Below are positions 19,961 to 28,998 of a stretch of 64,000 bases of DNA, in pieces. The position numbers were made by a program, and so were the translations under genes. The notes beneath the pieces were generated by a model. The model worked only from the letters and a program-made list of their open reading frames with translations. It was not told the DNA's origin and did no database searches. This DNA comes from Bremerella volcania. Its GTDB lineage: Bacteria; Planctomycetota; Planctomycetia; Pirellulales; Pirellulaceae. Location of the stretch: assembly GCF_007748115.1 (NCBI RefSeq), contig NZ_CP036289.1, positions 124,001 through 188,000 of the forward strand, in the 5' to 3' direction. Position 1 is the first letter of the stretch. Each line of letters opens with the position of its first letter.

Positions 19961-21014
19961 CGGATTCCCTTCGCGGATAGCCGAGCACGATGAAGTAGAC
20001 CATCAGCAGACCACTGCAAAAGATAGCCACGACCTGCTTCGCTTGCTCAGGCAGGGGGGAAGGGGAGATCCATGCTTCGATCATCGCCGCCAAAATGAAG
20101 AGGATCGCCGAAGCACCCATGATAGGCAGGGCTCGCTTAGCGCCAATCCGCAGCGAGTCGATTCGTTCGTACGCGACCCGGCGAGACTTATCGAACAGGC
20201 TTTCTTCCCCTTCGGGTAGTTCGTCGGGCTGGAGCGATTCTTCTTTATGGTAAGGGCTGATCAGCGAAAATCCGATGCGCAGGCCAGCCCCGGCCGCCAG
20301 CACGATGGCCGTCAACTCGAAGGGACCGTGGGCCGTGACGAACTCGAAAAAGTGCTGGCTCACCTCTTCCGAAACATTGGGACTGGCCATGTGTCCAAAC
20401 GTGGCCCCCAAGACCGCGGCATTGTACAGCAGCACGCAAATGCCGCCGATCACGGTGATCCCCACGACGAAGCATTTGATGCCGATGCCCGTGTTGTGAT
20501 TCACGTAGAACGCGGCACCTGAGGCGGTCGGGCCGTTGTTGCGCGAGCTGGGGGCTTCGGCATACATCTGTTCGTACATGTCGATGTTTTCGGCTCCGAC
20601 GATATCGGCGGCGAAATTCGGAAAACGATCGGGGTTGGCCGCCATGAAACCGGCCAGCAGAAAGACCATCCAGAACAGCCAGAACGTCAGCTGAACGCAT
20701 CGATCCTGGAAGATCTCGCGCGGGATTTGCCGAAACAGGATGTCCCCAATCTTCGACCAATCGACGCGGCGGCTGCGGTACAGCTGGCCATGGGCCCGGC
20801 CAACCAGTTTGTGCAAGTAATCGACGATGTTGGGTGGCAGCTGATAGCTATCGGCCAAAGCCAGGTCGGCACAAGCCGCACGGTACAGCGTGGCGAACCG
20901 AGCGATGTTGCGGGCCCCGATCGTCTTCTTGCGCGAGCTGGACATCTGAGCGCAAAGATTCTCCAGCTCTTGCCAGTAAACGCGTCGTTTTTCGATCAGT
21001 TGAGCAACTTTCAC
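19950..21014 (-). CDS. SpoIIM / DUF95 family membrane protein
   Basis: This 354-residue protein matches the stage II sporulation protein M (DUF95) family. It has the N-terminal helical region SRKKTIGARNIARFATLYRA and RRVDWSKIGDILFRQIPREI, then about five membrane segments from residue ~105 on, with HMASPNVSEEVSQHFFEFVTAHGPFELTAIV as a conserved core (quoted here only as a location, residues ~205-235). Planctomycetes do not form endospores, so the protein serves another membrane process. It lies 13 bases after the RDD gene in the same operon. Confidence 0.88.
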   Translation of the reverse strand: MKVAQLIEKRRVYWQELENLCAQMSSSRKKTIGARNIARFATLYRAACADLALADSYQLPPNIVDYLHKLVGRAHGQLYRSRRVDWSKIGDILFRQIPREIFQDRCVQLTFWLFWMVFLLAGFMAANPDRFPNFAADIVGAENIDMYEQMYAEAPSSRNNGPTASGAAFYVNHNTGIGIKCFVVGITVIGGICVLLYNAAVLGATFGHMASPNVSEEVSQHFFEFVTAHGPFELTAIVLAAGAGLRIGFSLISPYHKEESLQPDELPEGEESLFDKSRRVAYERIDSLRIGAKRALPIMGASAILFILAAMIEAWISPSPLPEQAKQVVAIFCSGLLMVYFIVLGYPRRESDAA

Positions 21015-21027
21015 CGCAATGATTCCT

Positions 21028-21975
21028 TTACTTCGATTCCGCTCCGACCTTTACGCTAGCCGTCGCCAGGTAAGGGTTGGAATGCTCTCGCGTCGTTCCA
21101 TCCCCCACCAGCTGCGAATCCTCTTTCGTTCCGTCGGCCGAATGCTTCGAGAGGAACGTTCGATAATACAGCGCGCACAGCAGTAAATCGTAGCTGGTGT
21201 CGGCCGGCAGGCCAAACTTATCCAGCAGCGGTTCGGCCAGATGCCGCGCGATCTCACGCCGCCGCGCGGTCGTGAAGTAGCGCCGCCGCTCGACGTAGGT
21301 CGCGACCGCTTTGACCATGCTCCGCGGAGCGACGAAGTTCAGGGGAATATAATCGGCCAGCAGACGTGCTCGGTCGTCTTCGATCTTGGCGATCTTCATC
21401 AGCCAGGAACGGTCCTCGATCACGACCATCGTCCCGGCGATCAGGTCGCCGATTCGTTGAAAGCGTTGATTAAAAATGGGGACGATCAGCGCGAACAGAA
21501 AAGTAACCACGACCGGCTCCGGCGTCATCTCTTCGCGCATCACGGCGAAAGGGAGGGGGACCATCGGCCACATATCGACATAGCGAAACAGGTTTCGCAC
21601 GGCGGACTGAAACAGGTTGATCGGTTCCCCTTCGTCGGTGGTCACGCGGAGGTTCAACAGCCACTTGCCCGGCGTGGTGCCGTTCCACCAATACTCGAAC
21701 GCGGCCATGTAGAACCAGTTGAAGAAGAACGCCGCCAAGGTCATCAGGGCGAACATCAGATCTTCGAGCCCAGCGTTGACGAAAACACTGCCGAGCCCCG
21801 CACAACTCAGCGCGATAAAGAAGGCCAGAATCACCGCACCGCGAATGGCCAAATCCAATAAAAACGCAAGCAAGCGACGGAATGGTCCGGCGACCTGGTA
21901 GTTGAACGCGATGTTTTCAGGCGTTACGACCTTGAACTGCGAGTCGATCGCCTCGGTATTCCACGGAGCTACCAT
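21028..21975 (-). CDS. RDD family membrane protein
   Basis: The N-terminal half is an RDD domain: RRLLAFLLDLAIRGAVIL contains the Arg and Asp residues that name the family, and YWWNGTTPGKWLLNLRV is the second typical motif. About three to four membrane segments fall within residues 30-175. The C-terminal ~140 residues are soluble and helical. It is the first gene of the minus-strand MoxR operon, so the 249-base region up to 22224 should hold the operon promoter; I could not identify convincing -35/-10 boxes there. Confidence 0.9.
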   Translation of the reverse strand: MVAPWNTEAIDSQFKVVTPENIAFNYQVAGPFRRLLAFLLDLAIRGAVILAFFIALSCAGLGSVFVNAGLEDLMFALMTLAAFFFNWFYMAAFEYWWNGTTPGKWLLNLRVTTDEGEPINLFQSAVRNLFRYVDMWPMVPLPFAVMREEMTPEPVVVTFLFALIVPIFNQRFQRIGDLIAGTMVVIEDRSWLMKIAKIEDDRARLLADYIPLNFVAPRSMVKAVATYVERRRYFTTARRREIARHLAEPLLDKFGLPADTSYDLLLCALYYRTFLSKHSADGTKEDSQLVGDGTTREHSNPYLATASVKVGAESK

Positions 21976-22224
21976 CGAGGAGCTTTTCTATCCTTGCTGG
22001 GTGCGGCCTGGGTAATCATTTGCCGTCAGATGAGCTATTCCCAGTCTAACGCAACAACTTGCGCAAAGACGAGGACTCGTCCCAGATTAATCGGTTTTCA
22101 CCCCCCTCAACAGAGGTGAGCCGAAATTCAATCCAAAGACTTACGCGTATTCACGCGGAACAACGGGTGGATTAACTCTGTTTTCATAAAAGACCCCTGC
22201 TAATTATGGGTACGCGTCGGCAGC

Positions 22225-23307
22225 TTATTCCTTAAACCAGCCGCGGGTATAGAACCACGTCATGAGCCCTCCGGCCACGCTGAGCATCAAGATCCAGGCA
22301 AATTCGTAACCGAACTTCCATTTGAGTTCCGGCATATCGTGAAAATTCATTCCATAGACGCCGGCGATGAAGCTAAGGGGGATGAAGACCGTGGCGATGA
22401 TCGTCAGCGTCTTCATCACCTCGTTGGCCCGTTGGCTGGTCAGCGCGAAGTGAAAGTCGCGCATGTCCGAGCAAATCTGGCGGTAGGCATCGATCGCGTC
22501 GAGAAGCTGCGACGTGTGGTCGTCGGCATCGCGCAGGAAGACGGTCGTGTTTTCGGAATACCGTGTGAAGCGAGCCCCCATCATATTGCGAATCGCTTCC
22601 CGATGCGGAAGCAGATTGCGGCGAATGGTTAACAGGTCGCTACTGATTTTCTGGATCTGGGGAATGACGTCGTGGGTATAGCCGGCCGCCAGGGGATCGT
22701 CGAGCAGATCCAATCGATCGCCAAACGACTCGACGACCGGAAAGTAGTGATCGATCACCGAGTCCATCAGCGCGTACGAAAGATAATCGGCATTCATCTG
22801 CCGGATTCGGCCCACCCGCTTCCGCAGCCGCTCGCGCACCGGTTCCAGGCGATCTTGGGCACTGGCTTCCTCGATACTCAACAGAAAGTTCTCCCCCACC
22901 ACCATGCTCAACTGCTGCGTATCGAGATGGGGGTGAATCTCGACCATTCGCACCACAATGAACGCATAGTCGCCGTACTCTTCAGCCTTCGCTCGTTGAT
23001 GCGGATGCAGGATGTCTTCGTAGACTAGTGGATGCAGGTCGAACAAATCGGCCAGTTGCCGCAGCTGTTCGGTATTGCCCAGCCCATGCACGTGAATCCA
23101 GGTCACGTCGTAGCTGCCCAGGTATTCGCGAACCTCGTCGGCAGTATCAATCTCGGCTTCCTCGAATTCGTCCGGGCCGAATGCAACCACATGAATGCGA
23201 CTGGCAACTTCCTCTTCCGGCTTCGATGCCGTCCCCGGTGCCGAGCCTGGCGGCGTGCGGCGTTCAAAGGGGCGTCTCAGAAACTGCAGATCGATGGGTA
23301 ACTTCAT
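22225..23307 (-). CDS. corA: CorA-family magnesium/cobalt transporter
   Basis: CorA forms a pentameric Mg2+ channel. The protein has 360 residues with a large soluble N-terminal domain, a long helix, and two C-terminal membrane segments. The selectivity motif YGMNF is at residues 318-322, followed by MPEL and the second segment, ending in the basic tail TRGWFKE. A non-conserved polar stretch (residues ~12-35) precedes the domain. Its ATG overlaps the stop of the upstream sulfatase by one base (TAATG), suggesting coupled translation of two functionally unrelated proteins. Confidence 0.95.
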   Translation of the reverse strand: MKLPIDLQFLRRPFERRTPPGSAPGTASKPEEEVASRIHVVAFGPDEFEEAEIDTADEVREYLGSYDVTWIHVHGLGNTEQLRQLADLFDLHPLVYEDILHPHQRAKAEEYGDYAFIVVRMVEIHPHLDTQQLSMVVGENFLLSIEEASAQDRLEPVRERLRKRVGRIRQMNADYLSYALMDSVIDHYFPVVESFGDRLDLLDDPLAAGYTHDVIPQIQKISSDLLTIRRNLLPHREAIRNMMGARFTRYSENTTVFLRDADDHTSQLLDAIDAYRQICSDMRDFHFALTSQRANEVMKTLTIIATVFIPLSFIAGVYGMNFHDMPELKWKFGYEFAWILMLSVAGGLMTWFYTRGWFKE

Positions 23308-24761
23308 TACGGTGTGGCATCCTGCACGGCGTGGAGTAACTTGGAGACGACGTCCGGTTTCTCGCTGACCAGGTTCTCGACCGGGTCAGGCGTTTCGCGA
23401 ATGTCGTACAGTTCCATCTTCTGTGGGGTTCCCTTCTGCATCTGCACGATCAGTCGGTACTGATCGTCTCGGACGCTGACCTGATTACCCCGCCAGTAAC
23501 TGACCGCGACGTCGCGAACCTTATCGTCGGTTCCCTGCACGATCGATGCCAGGCTCACGCCATCGAGCGGGTGTTCGGTCTGCTTGAACTTCGGATCGCA
23601 CAGCTGCACGAGCGTCGGATAGATGTCCAAGGTTTCGGCCAGGGCCGAGGTCATTCTCCCCTGGTCGGTCACGCCAGGCACTTTGACCAACAGCGGACTA
23701 TTCAGGGCACGCTCGTGCGAAACGTGCTTGGCCCACAGCGCACTTTCACCTAAGTGCCAACCATGATCTCCCCACACGACGACGATCGTCGAATCTTCCA
23801 GGCCTGTTTCTTTCAGTGCCGCCAGGACCTTGCCGATTTGCCGATCGGTGTAACGAACGCAGGCCAGGTACGCTTTGCGCGCGGTGATCTGATCCTCTTT
23901 GGCCAGCGGGTTGGTCTTCGGGTAATCGGTCTTGTATTTGTAGAACTCCCCCGAAGTATGCCAGTAAGCCGTGTCCGGTTTGGTGCCGTGGGGTGCCGGC
24001 TGGATGTCCATCGCGTCGACCGCTTCCCAGTCCTGCCGAGTTGCCACGAACGGAAGGTGCGGCTTGAAGAACCCGAGCCCCATGAAGAAACGCTCGTCAC
24101 TCTTGCCATACGCTTTGAGCTTTTCGATCGCGGTCTCGGCCATCATACCGTCAGGAAGCTCGTTGTCTTTTTCTACGGTGAACTCCATCAGGTCCGAGTG
24201 CCCGCCTCCATCCTCGCGATGCTTTCCATCGGCATAAGCGAAGAAAATCCCCCAGCCGCGCTTCCACGGGCCGTAGGGGGTTGCTAGATCATCCCAGGCA
24301 TGCGGCACTTCGTCGCGGCCGTCCCCTTTGCCGTTGTAGGCGTATACCTTGCCATCAGCCGTATGCGAGACTTTGCCGATCAGCGTGGTGTGATAGCCGC
24401 TGCGGCGAAAGAGTTCCGGCAGAGACTGCGCCCCCGGCATTTGCTCGCCGGAAAGAGCCGTCTTGCCGCTATACATCGCTTCGTTCCCCAGCGCGCCGGT
24501 CTTACTCGGACTGCGTCCGGTGAGCAGCGCATACCGCGAAGCACCGCACGTGGGAACCTGAACGAAATGATTGCGAAAAACGACCGAGTGCTTCGCCAAT
24601 TCATCGAGCGAGGGGCTTACCGTCGGCGAGCGGCCGTAGCAGCCCAACTCCGGCCGAAGGTCATCCACGGCGATGAACAGCACGTTGTAGTTATTCTCGG
24701 CCTGGGCACGAGCCACCCAGGTCATAGTCAACAAGATGACGAGAATTCCGATCCGAGGCAT
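23307..24761 (-). CDS. Secreted sulfatase, iduronate-2-sulfatase type
   Basis: Residues 1-21 form a signal peptide (LVILLTMTWVARAQA). Metal-binding residues begin in VLFIAVDDLRPELGCYG. The formylglycine site reads CGASRYALLTGRSP, with Ala at the third position instead of the commoner Pro; the Cys is the residue to be oxidised. DHGWHLGE and WGDHG carry further metal ligands. The 484 residues match the planctomycete iduronate-2-sulfatase-like group, which removes sulfate from sulfated polysaccharides in marine bacteria. The substrate is unknown and no glycoside hydrolases are nearby. Confidence 0.93.
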   Translation of the reverse strand: MPRIGILVILLTMTWVARAQAENNYNVLFIAVDDLRPELGCYGRSPTVSPSLDELAKHSVVFRNHFVQVPTCGASRYALLTGRSPSKTGALGNEAMYSGKTALSGEQMPGAQSLPELFRRSGYHTTLIGKVSHTADGKVYAYNGKGDGRDEVPHAWDDLATPYGPWKRGWGIFFAYADGKHREDGGGHSDLMEFTVEKDNELPDGMMAETAIEKLKAYGKSDERFFMGLGFFKPHLPFVATRQDWEAVDAMDIQPAPHGTKPDTAYWHTSGEFYKYKTDYPKTNPLAKEDQITARKAYLACVRYTDRQIGKVLAALKETGLEDSTIVVVWGDHGWHLGESALWAKHVSHERALNSPLLVKVPGVTDQGRMTSALAETLDIYPTLVQLCDPKFKQTEHPLDGVSLASIVQGTDDKVRDVAVSYWRGNQVSVRDDQYRLIVQMQKGTPQKMELYDIRETPDPVENLVSEKPDVVSKLLHAVQDATP

Positions 24762-24964
24762 GGCAAACTCACGAGCAGGAAAGTGTTTGGGGAGCCTTCA
24801 TAGGTAATCGATCTTGTGCCAGGAAACAAGGTTACGGCGCTGCCGGGCCTAGTCTATCCGGCCCGGTTACAGTACCTTAAATCGATGAGAACGTAAGGGT
24901 TTGCTGTTGCTGTTTCCCGCGTTTGGGACCTGCTGGGGCAGCCCGCATTCTGGGATGGTGGCAC

Positions 24965-26140
24965 GTGGCAACGGACTGGGCCAAATCGAACGAAGCCGGC
25001 GATCTGTCAGGCAAACGCGTCGCGATCGTCGGCAAACTGGCCGGTATGACGCGGCGCGAGGTCTACACGGCCCTGCGCGAAGCCGACGCCACACCTAGCG
25101 ATAAGATCGACGAGCGGGTCGACGTCATCGTCTTTGGCGAGAACGATCTGACCGGCCTGGGGGATCAGGGCATCTCGCCTGAATTGCAGGAAAAAGCGGC
25201 TGGCGGCGATCTCAAATTCATCAGCGAAACGACCCTCTGGCAGTGGCTCGGCCTGATCGAGCCGCACCAGAAACTGCATCGGCTCTATACGCCGGCGATG
25301 CTATCGGACCTGCTGGGGGTCTCCAAATCGATCATCCGCCGCTGGCATCGTCGCGGGCTGATCATCCCGGCCCGGCAAGTTCGCAGCCTCCCTTACTTCG
25401 ACTACCGAGAGGTCGCCACCGCCAAGCAGTTGGCCGCGATGCTGGCTTCCGGCCTGTCACCTGATCGGATCGAACGTCAGTTGTCGGCGATTTCCGAATA
25501 CCTGCCGGACGTGCAGCGTCCGCTGGTGCAGCTTTCCGTGATGGTCGAAGGTCGCGACATCCTGTTGCGGCAAGGGGAAGGGCTCGTCGAACCGGGCGGC
25601 CAGATGCGTTTCGACTTCGATCGCGACGACGACTTCTCGGACGAGTTCAACGTCGTCGACCCCGCCAGCTACGAGCCGGAATCAGCCGAACAGTGGGACG
25701 CCCGCGCGGCTGACTACGAAGACGACGAGCAGTTGGAAGAAGCCATCCGCTGCCTGCGATCCGCGCTGGCAATCGGCGGAGCGAGTGCCGAGCGGTCGTT
25801 TCGTCTGGCCGAACTGCTTTACCGGGCAGGGCACTTAGACGGAGCGATCGAGCGGTACCACACCGCGATCGAACTCGACCCCGAGATGATCGAGGCCAGG
25901 GCAAACCTCGGCTGTGTACTGGCCGAAACAGGCCAACTGGTCGAAGCGGTCTCTGCCCTGCGGGATGCCATCCAGGTTTACGACGACTACTGCGATGCCC
26001 ACTACCACCTGGCCCGCACGCTCGATGAACTAGGCCGCCAGCGCGAAGCGGCTAGTCACTGGCAAAAGTGCCTGGAGCTGAATCCTGATTCTCCTTGGGC
26101 GGATGAGGCGTACGCAAGATTGAATCCGGAAGAGGGTTAA
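24965..26140 (+). CDS. BRCT-MerR-TPR fusion protein
   Basis: Three modules follow each other. Residues ~14-95 look like a BRCT domain (SGKRVAIVGKLAGMTRREVY, then DVIVFGENDL). Residues ~108-165 resemble a MerR-type winged helix (LYTPAMLSDLLGVSKSIIRR, then RRGLIIPAR). Residues ~245-390 contain TPR units (AELLYRAGHLDGAIERYHTA; ANLGCVLAETGQLVEAVSAL). I prefer the GTG at 24965 (391 aa), since GGATGGTGG precedes it; the frame is open back to a TTG at 24923. A DNA-binding regulator with protein-interaction modules is likely. There is no cysteine-rich effector site as in metal-sensing MerR proteins. Confidence 0.82.
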   Translation: MATDWAKSNEAGDLSGKRVAIVGKLAGMTRREVYTALREADATPSDKIDERVDVIVFGENDLTGLGDQGISPELQEKAAGGDLKFISETTLWQWLGLIEPHQKLHRLYTPAMLSDLLGVSKSIIRRWHRRGLIIPARQVRSLPYFDYREVATAKQLAAMLASGLSPDRIERQLSAISEYLPDVQRPLVQLSVMVEGRDILLRQGEGLVEPGGQMRFDFDRDDDFSDEFNVVDPASYEPESAEQWDARAADYEDDEQLEEAIRCLRSALAIGGASAERSFRLAELLYRAGHLDGAIERYHTAIELDPEMIEARANLGCVLAETGQLVEAVSALRDAIQVYDDYCDAHYHLARTLDELGRQREAASHWQKCLELNPDSPWADEAYARLNPEEG

Positions 26141-26184
26141 GCAGCTTATCGTTTAAGGTGCGAGCATCAAGGACCATTGCGCTC

Positions 26185-26217
26185 ATGTCCCCTCTCCCTG
26201 CGAGGGCGAGGGGACAG
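26185..26217. repeat. Intergenic imperfect palindrome, family copy 1
   Basis: The sequence reads TGTCCCCTCTCCCT, a short spacer, then AGGGCGAGGGGACA, a near-perfect inverted repeat. It lies just after the 3' ends of two convergent genes. Similar units occur at 30135, 33014, 44031 and 57690. It may act as a bidirectional terminator-like structure or be a dispersed REP-like repeat. Confidence 0.6.
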
Positions 26218-26225
26218 GAAAGGGG

Positions 26226-27350
26226 TTAGCTGCCCAGGTTTACTTCCAGCCCGGTCAGCTGTGATTCCAATGCGTCGGCACCTTCCTGCGACGCGCCGGT
26301 TTGCCACAGGTACAAATGCTTCAGGCTGGTCAAGTTGGCCAGGACGTCGATTCCCTGGTCGGTCACCTTGGTGCCGTACAGGTTCAAATATTGCAGTTTC
26401 GTATGCGGCACCAGGTAAATCAGGGCGGCGTCGGTCACGCCGGTCTTGGCCAGGTTCAGCTTCTGTAGGTTTGGCAAACCGACCAACTGCTTCACCCCTT
26501 CATCGGTGATATTGGTTCCCCGGGCATTGATCTCGACCACGTTTCTCAGCTTACGAACCAGCGCCAACGCTTCGTCATCGATCGGCTTGTCGCTCAGGTG
26601 AAACGAAACGACCTTCTCGTCAGAGTTTTGCGCCAGCACATTCACGCGGCCACCACGAGCCGTGATCTGTTTGATCGCTTCCTCTTCGGTCGCGTCGTCA
26701 ACCGGAGCCAGCGGATGGGCCTTCACGATTTCGATGACCTGCAACTGCGTCTTGATCGCATCGGCCAGGCCTTTGCGAAGTTCGGTTGAAAGCTCTGCTT
26801 TGACTTCCTTCTTGATCTCGGCCTTCAGCTTGTCGAGTGCCGCTTGATCGAGCACCAGGCCTTTGCCTTCTTCCGCGGCTGACTCAGTTGGCATCGGTTC
26901 CGGTTTCGGTTCTGGCATCGGCTCGGCCTTGGCGATCTCCGCAGGCAACTTGCCGGCCGTGATGTTATCGGCGAAGGTCGGGGACTTCTCGTCCTCCTTG
27001 TTGACCTTCATGGCCTTTACTTTTTCGAGCGCGGCGACCACTTCTTCGGTCGCTTTGTCCTTTTCTTTTTCGAGACGCTCTTTGCCGAAGTTGGCCTTGT
27101 CCAGCAACTGGTCGAGAGCCGCCCCGTAGGCGTTGCGTTCCTTCTTGCTCTGGCCGTCGATGTGACACACGTTGCACTTCGACGCGGTCGCGGTGGCAGC
27201 GAACGCCTTGGCCGGTTCTTCCTTCGGATCCGCCGGGACGACCTTCTCATGGAAGACTTCCCAGAAGAACGGAATGGCATACGCAGGCTGAGCGATATAA
27301 GCGACGCCGACAACGGCGAAACAAGCGGATAAAACGATGCGGGCAAACAT
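26226..27350 (-). CDS. Secreted CxxCH (cytochrome c-like) and leucine-rich-repeat fusion
   Basis: A signal peptide (residues 1-25, ending AYA) precedes a heme-type motif CNVCH at residues 59-63. A charged helical linker (about 75-200) with a Pro/Glu-rich patch follows, then irregular leucine-rich repeats in the last ~140 residues: ITDEGVKQLVGLPNLQKLNL, VTDAALIYLVPHTKLQYLNL, VTDQGIDVLANLTSLKHLYL. One distal Met ligand is not evident, so heme binding is likely but coordination unknown. It sits in the periplasm or is exported. The 374-residue protein has no enzyme domain. Planctomycetes carry many such cytochrome-like fusions. Confidence 0.8.
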   Translation of the reverse strand: MFARIVLSACFAVVGVAYIAQPAYAIPFFWEVFHEKVVPADPKEEPAKAFAATATASKCNVCHIDGQSKKERNAYGAALDQLLDKANFGKERLEKEKDKATEEVVAALEKVKAMKVNKEDEKSPTFADNITAGKLPAEIAKAEPMPEPKPEPMPTESAAEEGKGLVLDQAALDKLKAEIKKEVKAELSTELRKGLADAIKTQLQVIEIVKAHPLAPVDDATEEEAIKQITARGGRVNVLAQNSDEKVVSFHLSDKPIDDEALALVRKLRNVVEINARGTNITDEGVKQLVGLPNLQKLNLAKTGVTDAALIYLVPHTKLQYLNLYGTKVTDQGIDVLANLTSLKHLYLWQTGASQEGADALESQLTGLEVNLGS

Positions 27351-27562
27351 GGGCTACCTCGTCGTGTGACTTAAGCGATGGGGTCGATACCGGGAAGGGC
27401 CGCACTCGACGAGCGCGACGCTTTTCGAGTTTTTGGCAATTTGGGCGAGATATTACGATTCTGGCTCGCAAACCGCGCTGATGCAAGCCGGAGAGCCATT
27501 TCCCGGCAAAGTCGTCGCGATATGAAGGATTGTTACGCCGATCGTGCGAGAAATGATCGGGA

Positions 27563-27920
27563 TGGCCCAGAGAGGAATCTCTCTGGATAGGGATGAAGAC
27601 CCGTTGCTCCTAGGGTTTACTACGAGTGTGTTAGTAACCCATAAACCCAAAAGGAGCAACGAGCGATGTCTAGTTTACCAACTTTCGTCGGGCTTGATTA
27701 CCATCAGGATTCGGTTCAGGTGTGTGTTTTGGATTCGGAAGGGCGGACGCTGGCGAATCGGTCGGTGCGGAATGAGGCTGATTTGATTGCCCGCTTTGCG
27801 TTGCAGCATGGCACGCCGCAACGCGTGGCGATCGAGGCCTGTTGCGGGGCGGCCGATCTGGCCGAGGAACTGGTCACCCATCGCAATTTGCCGGTACAAC
27901 TGGCTCATCCAGGCTACGTC
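27563..27920 (+). mobile_element. Truncated left end of the IS110/IS1111-type element
   Basis: These 358 bases match 58540-58895 of the complete element with only a few substitutions and one two-base length change. The match begins at TGGCCC, inside the terminal repeat position, and stops abruptly after GGCTACGTC within the transposase gene. The leader hairpins are preserved. Everything 3' (the catalytic C-terminus, right end and its inverted repeat) is missing. The near identity means the copy arose recently from the same lineage. The deletion end is next to the aldo/keto reductase gene. Confidence 0.9.
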
Positions 27921-27962
27921 GGTATGAAACCTTGCCGATGGATCGCCGACAGGGGCATTTGA
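27666..27962 (+). pseudogene. Truncated IS110-family transposase
   Basis: The first 85 codons are the N-terminus of the transposase at 58641-59681, including GLDYHQD and the AIEACCGAADLAEEL acidic motif. After Val85 the frame runs into unrelated sequence for 13 codons and stops. It lacks the third and fourth DEDD acidic residues and the whole Tnp_20 domain with its catalytic serine, so it cannot be active. Two residues in the retained part differ from the full copy (Ser2 versus Pro, and Ser16 versus Leu). Confidence 0.9.
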
Positions 27963-28014
27963 TTGTGTTATAGTGGCCCACGCTCTACGATCCCTTCACC
28001 CAGGCTCCCCTCCT

Positions 28015-28992
28015 ATGAATACACAAACGCTCAACACCGGTTCCCAAATGCCCATGCTCGGGCTTGGTACGTGGAAGATTGACAAGTCGCAGTGTGCCGA
28101 CGTGATTTTCACAGCGGCCCAAGCTGGTTACCGCCACTTCGATTGTGCGTGTGATTACGGCAACGAAAAGGAAGTCGGCCAAGGACTCAAGCGAATCGTC
28201 GACGAAGGGATCGCGACGCGCGAAGAGCTGTGGATCACTTCTAAGCTGTGGAACACCTACCACGCGCGGCAGCACGTCCAGCCGGCGTGCGAGAAAACGC
28301 TAAGTGATCTAGGGCTCGACTATATTGACTTGTACCTGATTCACTTTCCAATCGCATTGAAGTTCGTTCCCTTTGAAGATCGCTATCCACCGGAGTGGTT
28401 CTACGATCCGCAAGCAGAGAGTCCTGGCATGGTGACCGAAGCCGTTCCAATCCGCGAGACGTGGGAAGCGATGGAGTCGCTGGTCGACGCGGGTCTGGCC
28501 AAGAATATCGGCGTCTGCAACTTTGGCGTCTCACTCATTCGCGACATGCTGTCGTACGCGAAGATTCGCCCGAGCGTGCTACAAATCGAATTGCATCCAC
28601 GGCTGACACAAGAAAAGCTGCTGCGCTGGTGCGCGCAAGAGGGCATCGCCGTGACCGCGTTCTCTTCCTTCGGTCCGAGTTCCTACTATCAGCTAGGCAT
28701 GGCCGAAAAGAGCGACTCGTTGATGGATCACGATGTGGTGCAACGTATTGCGAAGGAGACAGGAAAGACACCGGGGCAGGTACTGCTGCGGTGGGCGGTG
28801 CAGCGGGGGACGATCGTTATTCCCAAGGCGAGCAGCGAAAAACATTTGCAGGAAAACGCGGCAATATTTGACTTCGATCTGACGAAAGACCAGATGTCCG
28901 GCCTGTCGGCTTTGAATCAGAATCGCCGCTTCAACGATCCAGGCCATTTTTGCGAAGCGGCCTTCAACACCTTCTTTCCCATCTACGAATAG
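28015..28992 (+). CDS. Aldo/keto reductase
   Basis: This is an NADPH-dependent aldo/keto reductase of about 325 residues. The catalytic tetrad is visible: Asp and Tyr in FDCACDYGNE, Lys in TSKLW and His in LIHFP. The cofactor-binding end PKASSEKHLQENA and the fold motif MLGLGTWK near the N-terminus agree. I use the ATG at 28015 because conserved sequence begins there; an upstream in-frame start at 27973 adds a 14-residue leader with no homology that I recognise. The gene begins 95 bases after the broken IS end. Substrate unknown. Confidence 0.9.
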   Translation: MNTQTLNTGSQMPMLGLGTWKIDKSQCADVIFTAAQAGYRHFDCACDYGNEKEVGQGLKRIVDEGIATREELWITSKLWNTYHARQHVQPACEKTLSDLGLDYIDLYLIHFPIALKFVPFEDRYPPEWFYDPQAESPGMVTEAVPIRETWEAMESLVDAGLAKNIGVCNFGVSLIRDMLSYAKIRPSVLQIELHPRLTQEKLLRWCAQEGIAVTAFSSFGPSSYYQLGMAEKSDSLMDHDVVQRIAKETGKTPGQVLLRWAVQRGTIVIPKASSEKHLQENAAIFDFDLTKDQMSGLSALNQNRRFNDPGHFCEAAFNTFFPIYE

Positions 28993-28998
28993 AGCACC

